Below, piece by piece: positions 9,001-16,839 of a DNA stretch of 64,000 nt. Source of the DNA: Peptostreptococcaceae bacterium (GTDB lineage Bacteria; Bacillota; Clostridia; Peptostreptococcales; Peptostreptococcaceae); contig CABIZO010000003.1 in assembly GCA_902363255.1 (NCBI GenBank), positions 124,001 through 188,000 of the forward strand, in the 5' to 3' direction. Both the position numbers and the translations under genes were made by a program. Position 1 is the first letter of the stretch. Every line of letters begins with the position of its first letter. A model generated the notes under the pieces. That model had not been told where the DNA came from. It saw only the letters and a list, made by a program, of their open reading frames with translations, and ran no database searches.

Positions 9001-9714
9001 CTACCATTCAATAGATTCAACAGACACAGGATTCTCATTTGTTTGCACACTTTGAACTTTTGCATCTTTTATATTTATAACTCTATCAGCAATTGGTGCT
9101 AGAGCTGTATTGTGAGTTATAACTATTACTGTTGTGCCCATGTTTTTGCATGTGTCTTGTAATGTTTTTAAAATCTGTTTCCCTGTTTTGTAATCAAGAG
9201 CTCCTGTTGGTTCATCACAAAGAAGTAATTTTGGATTTTTAGCTATGGCTCTTGCAATAGAAACCCTTTGTTGTTCTCCTCCTGATAATTGACTTGGGAA
9301 GTTGTCTTTTCTATGACCAAGACCAACAAGTTCCAAAGTTTTATCTACATCCAAAGCATTTTTACAAATTTGCGTTGCCAGTTCCACATTTTCCCTAGCA
9401 GTTAAATTTTGCACTAAATTATAAAACTGGAATACAAATCCCACATCATATCTTCTATAATTGATAAGTTCTTTATTACTAAATTTGGCAATATCAACAT
9501 TATCAATGATTACGTTTCCTTCATCACAAGAATCCATTCCTCCAAGAATGTTAAGTACAGTTGTTTTTCCAGCACCACTTGGTCCTAAAATAATAACAAA
9601 CTCTCCTTTTTCTATGGAAAAATTAATACCATTATTGGCAACAACAGTGTTTTCTCCAATTTTGTATCTTTTATATTCGTCTATTATTTGTATATATGAC
9701 ATTTCGTCCCCCAA
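9001..9714 (-). CDS. ABC transporter ATP-binding protein (MacB/LolD type)
   Basis: This 237-residue ATPase has Walker A (GPSGAGKTT), Q-loop (FVFQFYNLV), signature (LSGGEQQR), Walker B (LLLCDEPTGALD) and H-loop (VIVITHN), all intact. The NLVQNLTARENVEL segment is typical of the MacB/LolD/FtsE class that pairs with FtsX permeases. It is the first gene of the operon with the permease at 5583. The TetR gene is divergent, with operator-like repeats in between, so expression is probably repressed until a ligand reaches the TetR protein. Confidence 0.93.
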   Translation of the reverse strand: MGDEMSYIQIIDEYKRYKIGENTVVANNGINFSIEKGEFVIILGPSGAGKTTVLNILGGMDSCDEGNVIIDNVDIAKFSNKELINYRRYDVGFVFQFYNLVQNLTARENVELATQICKNALDVDKTLELVGLGHRKDNFPSQLSGGEQQRVSIARAIAKNPKLLLCDEPTGALDYKTGKQILKTLQDTCKNMGTTVIVITHNTALAPIADRVINIKDAKVQSVQTNENPVSVESIEW

Positions 9715-9736
9715 TCCTTAGCTTTGATTACTCACT

Positions 9737-9901
9737 GTTATTAAATAGACACTATGTTTGGTTAATGCTATAATAACTAGTATAAATTATATAAAAAACA
9801 CTTACAATAATCATATATTTTCACTTTGTTATTAAATAAACACTTTATTGTTTTTTGTCTATTTAATAACTTGTAATTATAAATTGTTTAGTAAATAAAA
9901 A
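9737..9901. promoter_or_regulatory. Repeated TetR-type operators between exporter and regulator
   Basis: A 15-16 base element recurs: GTTATTAAATAGACAC at 9737-9752, GTTATTAAATAAACAC at 9828-9843 and its inverse TGTCTATTTAATAAC at 9856-9870. A weaker copy (GTTTAGTAAATAAAAA) lies at 9886-9901. Copies two and three face each other as an inverted repeat. They cover both likely promoters of the divergent genes, so binding by the adjacent TetR protein would control both directions. Confidence 0.7.
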
Positions 9902-9911
9902 GGATGAAATT

Positions 9912-10472
9912 ATGGCAGGAGTTAAAGGAAATAGAAGAATCTTATACACCAAAAAAGTAATTAAAGATAGCTTGGTTGAGATTTTACAACATAAAAGAAT
10001 TCATCAAATCACTGTTACTGATATATGTAAAAATGCAAATATTAACAGAGGTACTTTTTACACTCATTACAAAGATGCCTATGATTTACTTCAGTCCATG
10101 GAAGATGAGTTGTTTAATCAAATATTGGAGTATATAGAAGAAACTCCACTTGAAGATTACAAAGAAATTTTGCTTCTTAAGGTCCTTGAACTGATAAAAG
10201 AAAACAAAGATTTATGCAAAATATTATTTTCTCGTCACATGGAAAGCAATATTATGGATCGAATTATTTTAATTGCAAGCAAAGCCAATATTGACAAAAT
10301 TATTAGCTCTTCCAAAGTAGACGATGTATTTTTAGATTATTTTATAAAATACACCGTTGGAGGAGTTTTTTCCGTTGTCCAAACATGGTTGAACAATGAC
10401 TTGAAAGAATCTCCAGAGGAAGTAGCTGCTATTATCAACAATATCGTCATTTTTGGTGGCGCAATAAGTTAA
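9912..10472 (+). CDS. TetR/AcrR family regulator of the ABC exporter
   Basis: This 186-residue repressor has an N-terminal helix-turn-helix (about residues 13-60; ITVTDICKNANINRGTFYTHYKDAYDLL) and an all-helical C-terminal domain resembling the DhaS/YxaF type (TetR_C_8 style, with a FIKYTVGGVFSVVQTWL ending). A ribosome binding site-like AAAAGGATG precedes the ATG. It is divergent from the ABC exporter, and the intergenic region carries repeated inverted elements, so it is expected to repress the exporter and itself. The ligand is unknown. Confidence 0.9.
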   Translation: MAGVKGNRRILYTKKVIKDSLVEILQHKRIHQITVTDICKNANINRGTFYTHYKDAYDLLQSMEDELFNQILEYIEETPLEDYKEILLLKVLELIKENKDLCKILFSRHMESNIMDRIILIASKANIDKIISSSKVDDVFLDYFIKYTVGGVFSVVQTWLNNDLKESPEEVAAIINNIVIFGGAIS

Positions 10473-10475
10473 ATC

Positions 10476-10509
10476 ATAAGGGATGTATCATTTTTGATAT
10501 ATCCCTTAT
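10476..10509 (+). terminator. Hairpin after the TetR gene
   Basis: The arms ATAAGGGATGTATC and GATATATCCCTTAT flank a five-base loop directly after the TetR stop codon. There is no strong T tail, so termination may be partial. Confidence 0.55.
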
Positions 10510-10573
10510 ACAATGTAATAATAATATTTAACTAAATAATATCAAACCTATTTTTATTTATGCTAGTTGTAAA

Positions 10574-10991
10574 TTAATTATATATATTAGAAGTCTTATT
10601 AGATATAAACTTTTGAAAATCTTCATAAGTTCCTTTTGTAAAACTCTCTTTTTTTATTGATACAAGGACTTTTCCTTAACTGTTTAGTGAGTAAAAATTG
10701 CGTGTCTTATAAATTGTTTTTATATTATCATAAAATATTATAGTTTTACCACCATTAGGTGATATTACTTCTACTCTGTCTTCATAAAAATAAATTATTT
10801 TTTTTAATGTTTTATAATTATTTATAGCCTTTTGTCGTTCATATAACTTTTTGCCCATAGATTTATGGGCTCTTGATACTGAATATAGCTATGTAGCAAA
10901 ACATTTTGTATTTTACGCTAACTAAATTTTTAGGAATCTCCAAAGCTAACTCCTCTGTTAAAATATACTCGTTTTCAAACAATGTGTCCAT
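10574..10991 (-). pseudogene. YcxB-like membrane protein, decayed
   Basis: The gene starts at the ATG at 10991, with GGAGGG five bases upstream. The first codons (MDTLFENEYILTEE) match the opening of YcxB-family proteins, and a hydrophobic stretch (FCYIAIFSI) begins the membrane region. The frame then stops. The family C-terminus continues in another frame from about 10890 (YFYEDRVEVISPNGGKT, then YDNIKTIYKTRNFYSL). It hits an in-frame TAA at about 10674 and carries on to a natural end at 10574 (FTKGTYEDFQKFI). So there are at least three lesions: loss of the second membrane segment, a frameshift and a nonsense codon. The gene is dead in this strain. Confidence 0.82.
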
Positions 10992-11088
10992 TTCTCCCTC
11001 CTATTAAAACTCTCTTCCCCTTTCAGATAGTTATAATTAAATAATTCTTCTTCACATTATATAGCTATTGTAATACAAATACTAGTTT

Positions 11089-11253
11089 TTATAATGTCAT
11101 TTTTGTATAAAAATCTCTCATTATAAAAGCAAACTCGTTCATATTCATAATTTGAAGAACTATCTTTCCTGGTGCTAAATCCATTCCTATGGCATCTCCA
11201 TCAATCTCTAAGAAAGCAGTTACTCTACCTCTTGCTCTTGAAGTATAAATCCT
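11089..11253 (-). pseudogene. Decayed second copy of the AIM24 (TIGR00266) gene
   Basis: This stretch is a degraded duplicate of the C-terminal half of the intact gene at 12581-13258. Its minus-strand reading (AFLEIDGDAIGMDLAPG, then NMNEFAF) matches the intact protein. The two matching blocks are joined at a CCTGGT motif. The intact gene has CCTGGT at both 12660 and 12798, so the 138 bases between two short repeats have been lost. One further base is missing relative to CAAGAGCTAAG of the intact copy, which shifts the frame. Similarity ends abruptly near 11253, and the N-terminal half is absent. Confidence 0.85.
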
Positions 11254-11823
11254 TGTATGCATAACTCTATCTCTGATTTTTATTATAATTTATATTTTAA
11301 ACGTTATAATTATTCACATCATAATGTTTGTCTATTTTTTCTCCAAAACTAAAAAATAATAGATAATAATGGTTTATTTTAAATATTATTTCACAATTTC
11401 AAACAAGGATACACGAAATAAAAAATGTCCCTATTGTTTTTCAATCGGAACTATTCTATACTATACTTAATTGTAAATAAAAAAGAACCGTCTTTAAAGA
11501 AGGGCTTTTTGTATTACGCTTATAGTGTTGTATGAAGAGCCCTTCTTTTTTTATTAGGGTTCGAAAAGAGATTTATCTGTTTAGTAAGAAAATATTAAGT
11601 TAAATCAAAAAATACTCAGGATTTTACTTTGAGCCGCTTTAGGAAATCGTTTTATGACTTATAAAATGAAGTAATTTGAAGAAAGCAACAATGCATTACA
11701 TAAAGAAAATGGTAGGTAATCTGTGACAAGCAGCGATAAAAGCCTCACTTATATGGCCTGTTTTATTGCAACGCATGACGCTGCAATTAAGCATATATTA
11801 TAAAACAATTAGGAGGAAACAAA
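11254..11823. other. Gene-free stretch between remnants and the L25 gene
   Basis: No convincing coding region is seen on either strand. The stretch holds a strong hairpin at 11496-11549 and, close to the L25 start, a short inverted repeat (TTGCAaCG with CGcTGCAA, about 11766-11788). From about 11630 the base composition becomes less AT-rich, like the L25 gene itself, so the leader probably arrived with that gene. Confidence 0.6.
11496..11549 (+). terminator. Rho-independent terminator-like hairpin in the scar region
   Basis: The arms AAAGAAGGGCT and AGCCCTTCTTT flank a loop of about 25 bases and are followed by T7 on the plus strand. No intact gene lies directly in front on either strand, so it may be left over from a lost gene. 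Confidence 0.65.
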
Positions 11824-12390
11824 ATGGAAACTATTAATGTTCAAAAACGTGATTTTAATTTAAAGGCAAAAAAAATGAGACGACTCGGGATGGTTCCTGG
11901 AGATGTGTTTGGTAATTCTTTGCCAGAATCAATCTCTATTCAAATGGAAGAAGCTGTTGCACGCAAATTGATTCGCCTCAAACGTGAAGGCAGTAAATTG
12001 ATGATTAATATTGACGGGCAAACAGTACCGGTACAAATTAAGGAAAAATCCTTAAATCCAGTTAACGATGAAATTTTACACATCAGTTTTCAAGCGTTAA
12101 CTGCAGACGAAAAAGTCAACAGTGTAATTCATATCATTGTTACCAATGATGAAAAAATCGCAGGGATACTGGAGAAAATGCAGCTTGAAATCCCATATGC
12201 TTCTTTACCTGAAGATATGATTGATACGATAACTATTGATGTTGATGGAATGAAGGCAAGTACTGTTTTAACTGTTGGAGAAATTACTGAACTAAATAGT
12301 GACAAAATTGAATTACAGGTTGATTCAGACAGTATCGTATTGCGTGTAAGTGAAAAAAAGAATCATAATCCGATAGCTGTTGAAGGTTAG
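11824..12390 (+). CDS. ctc: Ribosomal protein bL25, Ctc (general stress) type
   Basis: This 188-residue protein has the two-domain bL25/Ctc layout. The N-terminal 5S-rRNA-binding domain runs to about residue 92 (GMVPGDVFG, VPVQIKEKSLNPVNDEILHISF). The C-terminal beta domain follows (IPYASLPEDMIDTITIDVDG, SDSIVLRVS). Bacilli and clostridia use it as a ribosome or stress-linked protein that binds 5S rRNA. AGGAGG precedes the ATG by six bases. Codon use has more G and C than the neighbours (CGACTCGGG, ACCGGT), and decayed genes lie just upstream, which suggests horizontal arrival. The protein is shorter in its tail than Bacillus Ctc. Confidence 0.85.
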   Translation: METINVQKRDFNLKAKKMRRLGMVPGDVFGNSLPESISIQMEEAVARKLIRLKREGSKLMINIDGQTVPVQIKEKSLNPVNDEILHISFQALTADEKVNSVIHIIVTNDEKIAGILEKMQLEIPYASLPEDMIDTITIDVDGMKASTVLTVGEITELNSDKIELQVDSDSIVLRVSEKKNHNPIAVEG

Positions 12391-12532
12391 ATAAATATTA
12401 AGAACGCATAATTATTGAAATAGCTTGGATGTTTGTGCTGTGTTCTTTATCCTAGATAATAACACATATAAAAGGACGTTGGTTTAGTTAAGGATTTTAT
12501 TAAACTATACAATAGAATTTACAATATTAACG

Positions 12533-12577
12533 AAAAGTCCAAGGGCATATCAAAAATGATACACCCTTGGACTTTTA
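12533..12577 (-). terminator. Strong hairpin between the L25 and AIM24 genes
   Basis: The arms AAAAGTCCAAGGG and CCCTTGGACTTTT have extra pairing (TATCA with TGATA) near the loop. It sits four bases after the stop of the minus-strand gene at 12581 and can also end transcription from the L25 gene. Confidence 0.88.
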
Positions 12578-12580
12578 AAA

Positions 12581-13258
12581 TTAATTACTACTCGTTGGTA
12601 TATAAGATCCCACTCTTAAAGCAAACTCATTCATATTCATAGTTTGAAGAACTATCTTACCTGGTCCTGTAAGCTTAGTTAAAAATAATCCCTCACCACC
12701 GAAGAACACATTACCTAGCCCTTTTACAGTTTCCACTTCATATCTAACAGTATCTTCAAATCCTACAAGATTTCCTGTATCTATTTTTATAACTTCTCCT
12801 GGTGCTAAATCCATTTCTATAGCGTCTCCATCAATCTCTAAAAAAGCAGTTCCTCTACCTCTTAGCTCTTGTAATATAAATCCTTCTCCACCAAAGAATC
12901 CTGTTCCCAGCTTCTTATTAAAAGTAGTTTTTAATTCTACGGAAGACTCTGCTGCTAAAAAAGCTCCTTTTTGTATAGTAAAAGTTCCTTTAGATACATC
13001 TATTGGAAGTATGCTTCCTGGTACTGTTGAAGCAAATGCTATTTTTGCATCTTGAGTTGCAGTGTATGTTGCCATAAACATAGATTCTCCTGCAAACATT
13101 CTTCCTATTCCTTTTAGTAGTCCACCTCTTGTATTTGTGTCCATTTTTATTCCTTCAGTTTGATAGAACATTCCTCCAGATTGTGTAAACATAGACTCTC
13201 CTCTTGAAAGAGAAACCTCCACACTTGGAACTACTCTTCCAACTATCTCATAATTCAT
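12581..13258 (-). CDS. AIM24 / TIGR00266 family protein
   Basis: This is a 225-residue all-beta protein with the Gly-rich repeats typical of AIM24/TIGR00266 proteins (FTQSGGMFYQTEGIKM, GFFGGEGFILQELRGRG, VFFGGEGLFLTKLTGPG). They fold as a trimeric beta-barrel related to TRAP-like domains. Bacterial members are of unknown function. No signal or membrane segment is seen. An intact ribosome binding site (GGGGGAAA) precedes the ATG. A decayed second copy lies at 11089-11253, so this locus once held a duplication. Function is not inferred beyond the family. Confidence 0.88.
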   Translation of the reverse strand: MNYEIVGRVVPSVEVSLSRGESMFTQSGGMFYQTEGIKMDTNTRGGLLKGIGRMFAGESMFMATYTATQDAKIAFASTVPGSILPIDVSKGTFTIQKGAFLAAESSVELKTTFNKKLGTGFFGGEGFILQELRGRGTAFLEIDGDAIEMDLAPGEVIKIDTGNLVGFEDTVRYEVETVKGLGNVFFGGEGLFLTKLTGPGKIVLQTMNMNEFALRVGSYIPTSSN

Positions 13259-13368
13259 TAAAATTTCCCCCTAAACTTTCATTTATCTTCATTGATAATT
13301 TTTGTTTTATTTCCAATAATAAGTCTTATACTACTATAAAATATAAAAAATATCAAATCATCTTCATA

Positions 13369-13953
13369 TTACATATTTTTTTCATAGGATTTAGTAACTT
13401 TCTTAACATAATAAGGTATTATTATAATACTTCCAATTAAACAATCAAACATATCCATCATGGTATCCACTAGTCCTCCCGCTTGACAGCGAAGTCCTAA
13501 AAACTTATCTATAAAAAACTCCATAAGTTCCCAAAGACTAGCCACACCCATACTGAACATAAACATAAATATTACAAAGAATATTCTTCTCTTAATAGAG
13601 TTAATTTCCAAATTCAAAAAATAATTAAATAAGAGATAAGCCACACTACAAGAAATAAGGCCCGAACACATATGCAAGAAGTCATCATAATTTTTTATAG
13701 TATCATAAAATTTAAATGAGGATCCCAAAAGACCTGCAAACAAAATAAATATTACTAAGGTTATAATTATGTCATCATTGAATAATTCATCAAATTTCTT
13801 GTTCAAATAAACTAATACAATTGTAGCTACTAAACTGGCTAAAACAAATAAAGTATGCTCCATACTATTCATAAATATAAAATAAGCTATGGAAGCTAAA
13901 TAAATAATATAAATTAATTTAGACGTGTAATTCAATATTTTTTTCTTATTCAT
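13369..13953 (-). CDS. Polytopic membrane protein (DUF2238/YjdF-like)
   Basis: This 194-residue protein has about six hydrophobic helices. Conserved-looking polar residues sit in the membrane part: YDDFLHMCSG near residue 94, ASLWELMEFF near 138 and GGLVDTMMDMFDCLIGS near 159. This set (H...S, WE..EF, DT..D...D..G) is that of the DUF2238/YjdF membrane family, whose function is not known. It starts from an ATG preceded by GGGGGC and is divergent from the XRE-desulfoferrodoxin gene. Confidence 0.75.
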   Translation of the reverse strand: MNKKKILNYTSKLIYIIYLASIAYFIFMNSMEHTLFVLASLVATIVLVYLNKKFDELFNDDIIITLVIFILFAGLLGSSFKFYDTIKNYDDFLHMCSGLISCSVAYLLFNYFLNLEINSIKRRIFFVIFMFMFSMGVASLWELMEFFIDKFLGLRCQAGGLVDTMMDMFDCLIGSIIIIPYYVKKVTKSYEKNM

Positions 13954-14147
13954 AATAATGCCCCCTGGAAATTTAGGTTAATATAATCTATATAATTATA
14001 TTCATAGGCGTTGGATAAAATTTTTAACATTTATCTTTGTTTACAAATAATTTAGGCAAATATATAAAATATAATTAAAACTCTACGGAAAGTTGATTGA
14101 AAATATATTGTATAGAGTTTATTCTAGTATATGTGGAGGTGTTAAAT

Positions 14148-14744
14148 ATGGATTGTAATAAAGTTGGCAATTTAATTTTGCAACTAAGAAAAGAGAAAAA
14201 CATGACTCAAAGACAAGTGGCTGACTTACTAAATATCAGCGACAAAACTGTATCTAAGTGGGAACGAGGCCTTGGTTGTCCTGATGTATCAATACTTACA
14301 GAACTATCAAAAATATTTGATATTAATATAGAAAAAATATTATTAGGAGATTTAGAGCCTAATAATGTAGATGGAGGAAATATGAAAAGAATTAAATTTT
14401 ACGTTTGCCAAAGCTGTGGCAATATAATAACATCAACTGGTGAAGGTGAAATATCTTGTTGTGGTAGAAAACTAAAAGTAGCTATCCCAAGTATAGTAGA
14501 TGATAATCATAAAATAAGTGTTGAGGAAGTGGAAAATGATTATTATGTGGAAATAGATCACGAAATGACTAAAGAACACTATATATCATTTGCGGCTTAT
14601 GTAACTTATGATAGAGTTCTTCTAATAAAACTTTATCCTGAACAAAGTCCAACAGTAAGATTCCCAAGACTATCTGGAAAATTCGAAAGAGGAAAGTTCT
14701 ATATTTACTGTAACCAACATGGCTTACTAATAAAAGGAAAATAG
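14148..14744 (+). CDS. XRE helix-turn-helix fused to a desulfoferrodoxin-like domain
   Basis: This 198-residue protein starts at the ATG at 14148, with GGAGG eight bases upstream; a longer in-frame reading begins at a TTG without a ribosome binding site. Residues 5-60 are an XRE helix-turn-helix (MTQRQVADLLNISDKTVSKWE). The C-terminal part resembles superoxide reductase. A CxxC...CC desulforedoxin-type site (YVCQSCGN, SCCGRK) is followed by candidates for all five ligands of the catalytic iron: DNHKIS, then HEMTKEH, then YCNQHG. The Glu-Lys pair normally before the first histidine (EKH) is replaced by DN. A redox- or oxygen-sensing regulator is a reasonable inference. Relatives exist in clostridia, but the role is not established to my knowledge. 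Confidence 0.85.
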   Translation: MDCNKVGNLILQLRKEKNMTQRQVADLLNISDKTVSKWERGLGCPDVSILTELSKIFDINIEKILLGDLEPNNVDGGNMKRIKFYVCQSCGNIITSTGEGEISCCGRKLKVAIPSIVDDNHKISVEEVENDYYVEIDHEMTKEHYISFAAYVTYDRVLLIKLYPEQSPTVRFPRLSGKFERGKFYIYCNQHGLLIKGK

Positions 14745-14745
14745 G

Positions 14746-14776
14746 AAAAAGACCATCTAAATAGATGGTCTTTTTT
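14746..14776. terminator. Bidirectional terminator between convergent genes
   Basis: The arms AAAAAGACCATCT and AGATGGTCTTTTT flank a four-base loop. It lies two bases after the XRE-desulfoferrodoxin stop and just after the rhodanese stop on the other strand. Confidence 0.92.
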
Positions 14777-14777
14777 A

Positions 14778-15122
14778 TTATCTAATTAGCTTACCCTTAT
14801 ATGAAGGTATGCCTCCATTTAAGTTATAAACTTTATTAAATCCATTTCTTGATAAAATATCTGAAGCTTTTTTACTTCTTACTCCAGAACCACAATAAAC
14901 TAATATTTCACTATTTTTATATGAATTTAATCTTGATAAATTATATGAAATTGTATCAACAGGTATATTTATGGCATTTGGAATATGTCCACTAAAATAC
15001 TCCTCTGAACTTCTCACATCTAAGATCAATATATTGTTATTATTATTTAACATCCTTTGTAATTGGGACCCATTTATAGTGGTATAACTTCTTTTTCTAA
15101 GAAGAATTGATAAAAATCCCAT
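14778..15122 (-). CDS. Rhodanese-like sulfurtransferase
   Basis: This 114-residue single rhodanese domain has the active-site loop CGSGVR (persulfide-carrying Cys) and the family motifs LILDVRSSEEYFSGHIPNA and VYNLNGGI. Such proteins move sulfane sulfur in cysteine or thiosulfate metabolism. The basic, partly hydrophobic N-terminus (MGFLSILLRKR) might touch the membrane but is short. It starts 20 bases after the C_GCAxxG_C_C gene and is probably transcribed with it; both are thiol-redox proteins. Confidence 0.9.
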   Translation of the reverse strand: MGFLSILLRKRSYTTINGSQLQRMLNNNNNILILDVRSSEEYFSGHIPNAINIPVDTISYNLSRLNSYKNSEILVYCGSGVRSKKASDILSRNGFNKVYNLNGGIPSYKGKLIR

Positions 15123-15142
15123 ACTACCTCATCCTCCATATT

Positions 15143-15508
15143 TTATGCATTAGCTAAAACTTCTTTTAATGCATTATATGAAAAATCTATTATTTCGCTA
15201 CAACTTACCTTATTTTTCTTCAAATTAGCACAAATTTCTGAGTCATATTGATCCCTTACTCTTTTCATTATTTCTTTTGATAATTTTCTAGCTTCATTTG
15301 GAGCAGAACTATCTTCTCTTCCTTTTATAAATCCTGCAACAAGAACTGCTGCATTAACAGCTCCACATAGACTTCCAACTGCTGCACCTGTTCCCATACC
15401 ACTACCTAAAGCAACAGGTATGCTTGTATTAAACTCCTCGTTATAAGATTTTATTATTGCTTCTGCACAGTTATAACCTTGACTATGATAAATTGATGGT
15501 TTTGTCAT
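15143..15508 (-). CDS. C_GCAxxG_C_C family redox protein
   Basis: This 121-residue protein of the C_GCAxxG_C_C (TIGR01909) family has GYNCAEAI, GSLCGAVNAA, EICANLKK and VSCSEII carrying the conserved cysteines and glycines. The pattern suggests a metal or redox-active thiol site, often near electron-transfer genes. No signal peptide is present. GGGAG precedes the ATG. It is followed by the rhodanese gene 20 bases on. The family has no established reaction. Confidence 0.88.
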   Translation of the reverse strand: MTKPSIYHSQGYNCAEAIIKSYNEEFNTSIPVALGSGMGTGAAVGSLCGAVNAAVLVAGFIKGREDSSAPNEARKLSKEIMKRVRDQYDSEICANLKKNKVSCSEIIDFSYNALKEVLANA

Positions 15509-15597
15509 TTTTATATCTCCCTTTTTTGATTTTTTTATAATTATTAAGTATATTGTATCACTATTTTAATTATTTTCTGTGACTTTATCACAAGATT

Positions 15598-16104
15598 TTA
15601 TCTCATATAGTTATAATCTAACCTGAAAAAAACCACTTTATCGTCATACATCCAAAATTCTAAAGAAGTTTTATTTTCCTTATCCACATATCCCATAATA
15701 TTCGTTCCCTGCTCTACTCTTTTATAATAATTTTTTCCATACAAACTTATTATCTTATTCTTTTTATCATTAATCTTTATATTTTTTTCAGTTGATATAT
15801 TTTTATCATTTATAACAAATCTTATTATTTTATCATCATATTTTTCTGTTGCCACTTCTATTTTTTCATCTAAATAATAATAATTGTACTCAACATTATC
15901 TCGACTAAGTTTGTTTATATATCCATACTTATCTCTCACATTATCATTATTGATACTCTCTCCTAAATATATACCATTAATATTTTCTTTTGACAAATCT
16001 GTAGACTTACATAAAAAATGATGATAAGATCTGGAAAAACTTAAGTGAAAGAAACCTACAAACATAAATAATAAACCTAATACCACTAATAATTTTCTCT
16101 TCAT
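15598..16104 (-). CDS. Exported or anchored protein, unknown
   Basis: This 168-residue protein has one N-terminal membrane segment (residues 4-20, LLVVLGLLFMFVGFF). A hydrophilic outer domain rich in Lys, Asp and aromatic residues follows (for example GKNYYKRVEQGTNIMGY). No lipobox or catalytic motif is seen. It is the last gene of a likely four-gene operon that begins with the DUF2975 protein, and starts 17 bases after the previous stop. GAGGGG precedes the ATG. Function unknown. Confidence 0.7.
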   Translation of the reverse strand: MKRKLLVVLGLLFMFVGFFHLSFSRSYHHFLCKSTDLSKENINGIYLGESINNDNVRDKYGYINKLSRDNVEYNYYYLDEKIEVATEKYDDKIIRFVINDKNISTEKNIKINDKKNKIISLYGKNYYKRVEQGTNIMGYVDKENKTSLEFWMYDDKVVFFRLDYNYMR

Positions 16105-16121
16105 TTTAATCCCCTCGATTT

Positions 16122-16583
16122 CTATAGAAAGTATTCAATTACATAAATCCTATTTTCTCCATTTATATATACTAAATAAAGTTGAGAGTTATCATCCTTT
16201 GTCTTAGTCACATATTTGTAGTCTTTTTTTAAATCAGGTATGTATTGTTCAGACACATCGTTATACTCACCTAACATTTTTAACACATTCTGAATTTCTT
16301 CTTCCATATCTGTATTTTTCTTATCTTCCCAAGTAAATGAAGATTTTATTATTTCTTCATTGTCATATTCATATACAGAAAATCTTGGTCCATCTCCATG
16401 AAAGCTGGGCTCACCAGTTATATAATATAATTCTTTACCCCCATCTGGTAATGTGATGTCCCAGTTATATTCAATAATCTCTTCACCATCATAATAGTTT
16501 AGTCCAGTGTCATTTAAACTGCTCAATATTATCCCTAAAGAAAAAATTAAGAGTACAAATATAATTTGAACTATCCTCTTCAA
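16122..16583 (-). CDS. Exported or anchored protein, unknown (TTG start)
   Basis: This 153-residue protein has an N-terminal hydrophobic segment (IVQIIFVLLIFSLGIIL) and a hydrophilic outer domain. Translation starts at a TTG at 16583, supported by GGGGGAG five bases upstream; no ATG is placed as well. It lies 19 bases after the helix-turn-helix gene in a likely operon. No family is recognised. The neighbouring 168-residue protein has a similar plan, so the two may act together at the membrane. Confidence 0.68.
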   Translation of the reverse strand: MKRIVQIIFVLLIFSLGIILSSLNDTGLNYYDGEEIIEYNWDITLPDGGKELYYITGEPSFHGDGPRFSVYEYDNEEIIKSSFTWEDKKNTDMEEEIQNVLKMLGEYNDVSEQYIPDLKKDYKYVTKTKDDNSQLYLVYINGENRIYVIEYFL

Positions 16584-16602
16584 AGTAACTCCCCCTTATT
16601 TT

Positions 16603-16827
16603 CTATTCCTCTATTTCCTCATCATCTTCCACATATTCCAAAATATCTCCTGGCTGACAATCCAATGCCTTGCATATTTCATTTAATGTGGAAAATCTTA
16701 CAGCTCTTGCCTTATTATTTTTTAATATGGATAAGTTCGCCATGGTAATTCCCAGTTTTTTTGAAAGCTCTGTGGCACTCATTTTTCTTTTTGCCATCAT
16801 CACATCCAGATTTACGATTATAGCCAT
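16603..16827 (-). CDS. Small XRE/YozG-type transcriptional regulator
   Basis: This 74-residue protein is almost entirely a Cro/CI helix-turn-helix (MSATELSKKLGITMANLSILKNN) with an acidic tail. It belongs to the YozG-like class, which is very often encoded right after a DUF2975 membrane protein, as here (12 bases). It probably controls its own operon, perhaps modulated by the membrane partner. Conserved QPGDILEY near the end matches the class. Confidence 0.9.
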   Translation of the reverse strand: MAIIVNLDVMMAKRKMSATELSKKLGITMANLSILKNNKARAVRFSTLNEICKALDCQPGDILEYVEDDEEIEE

Positions 16828-16839
16828 TTACTTTCCTCC

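Noticed and set aside
14097..14147. Longer start for the XRE-desulfoferrodoxin protein
   Set aside because: The TTG start lacks a ribosome binding site, while GGAGG sits eight bases before the ATG at 14148 and the XRE domain begins there.
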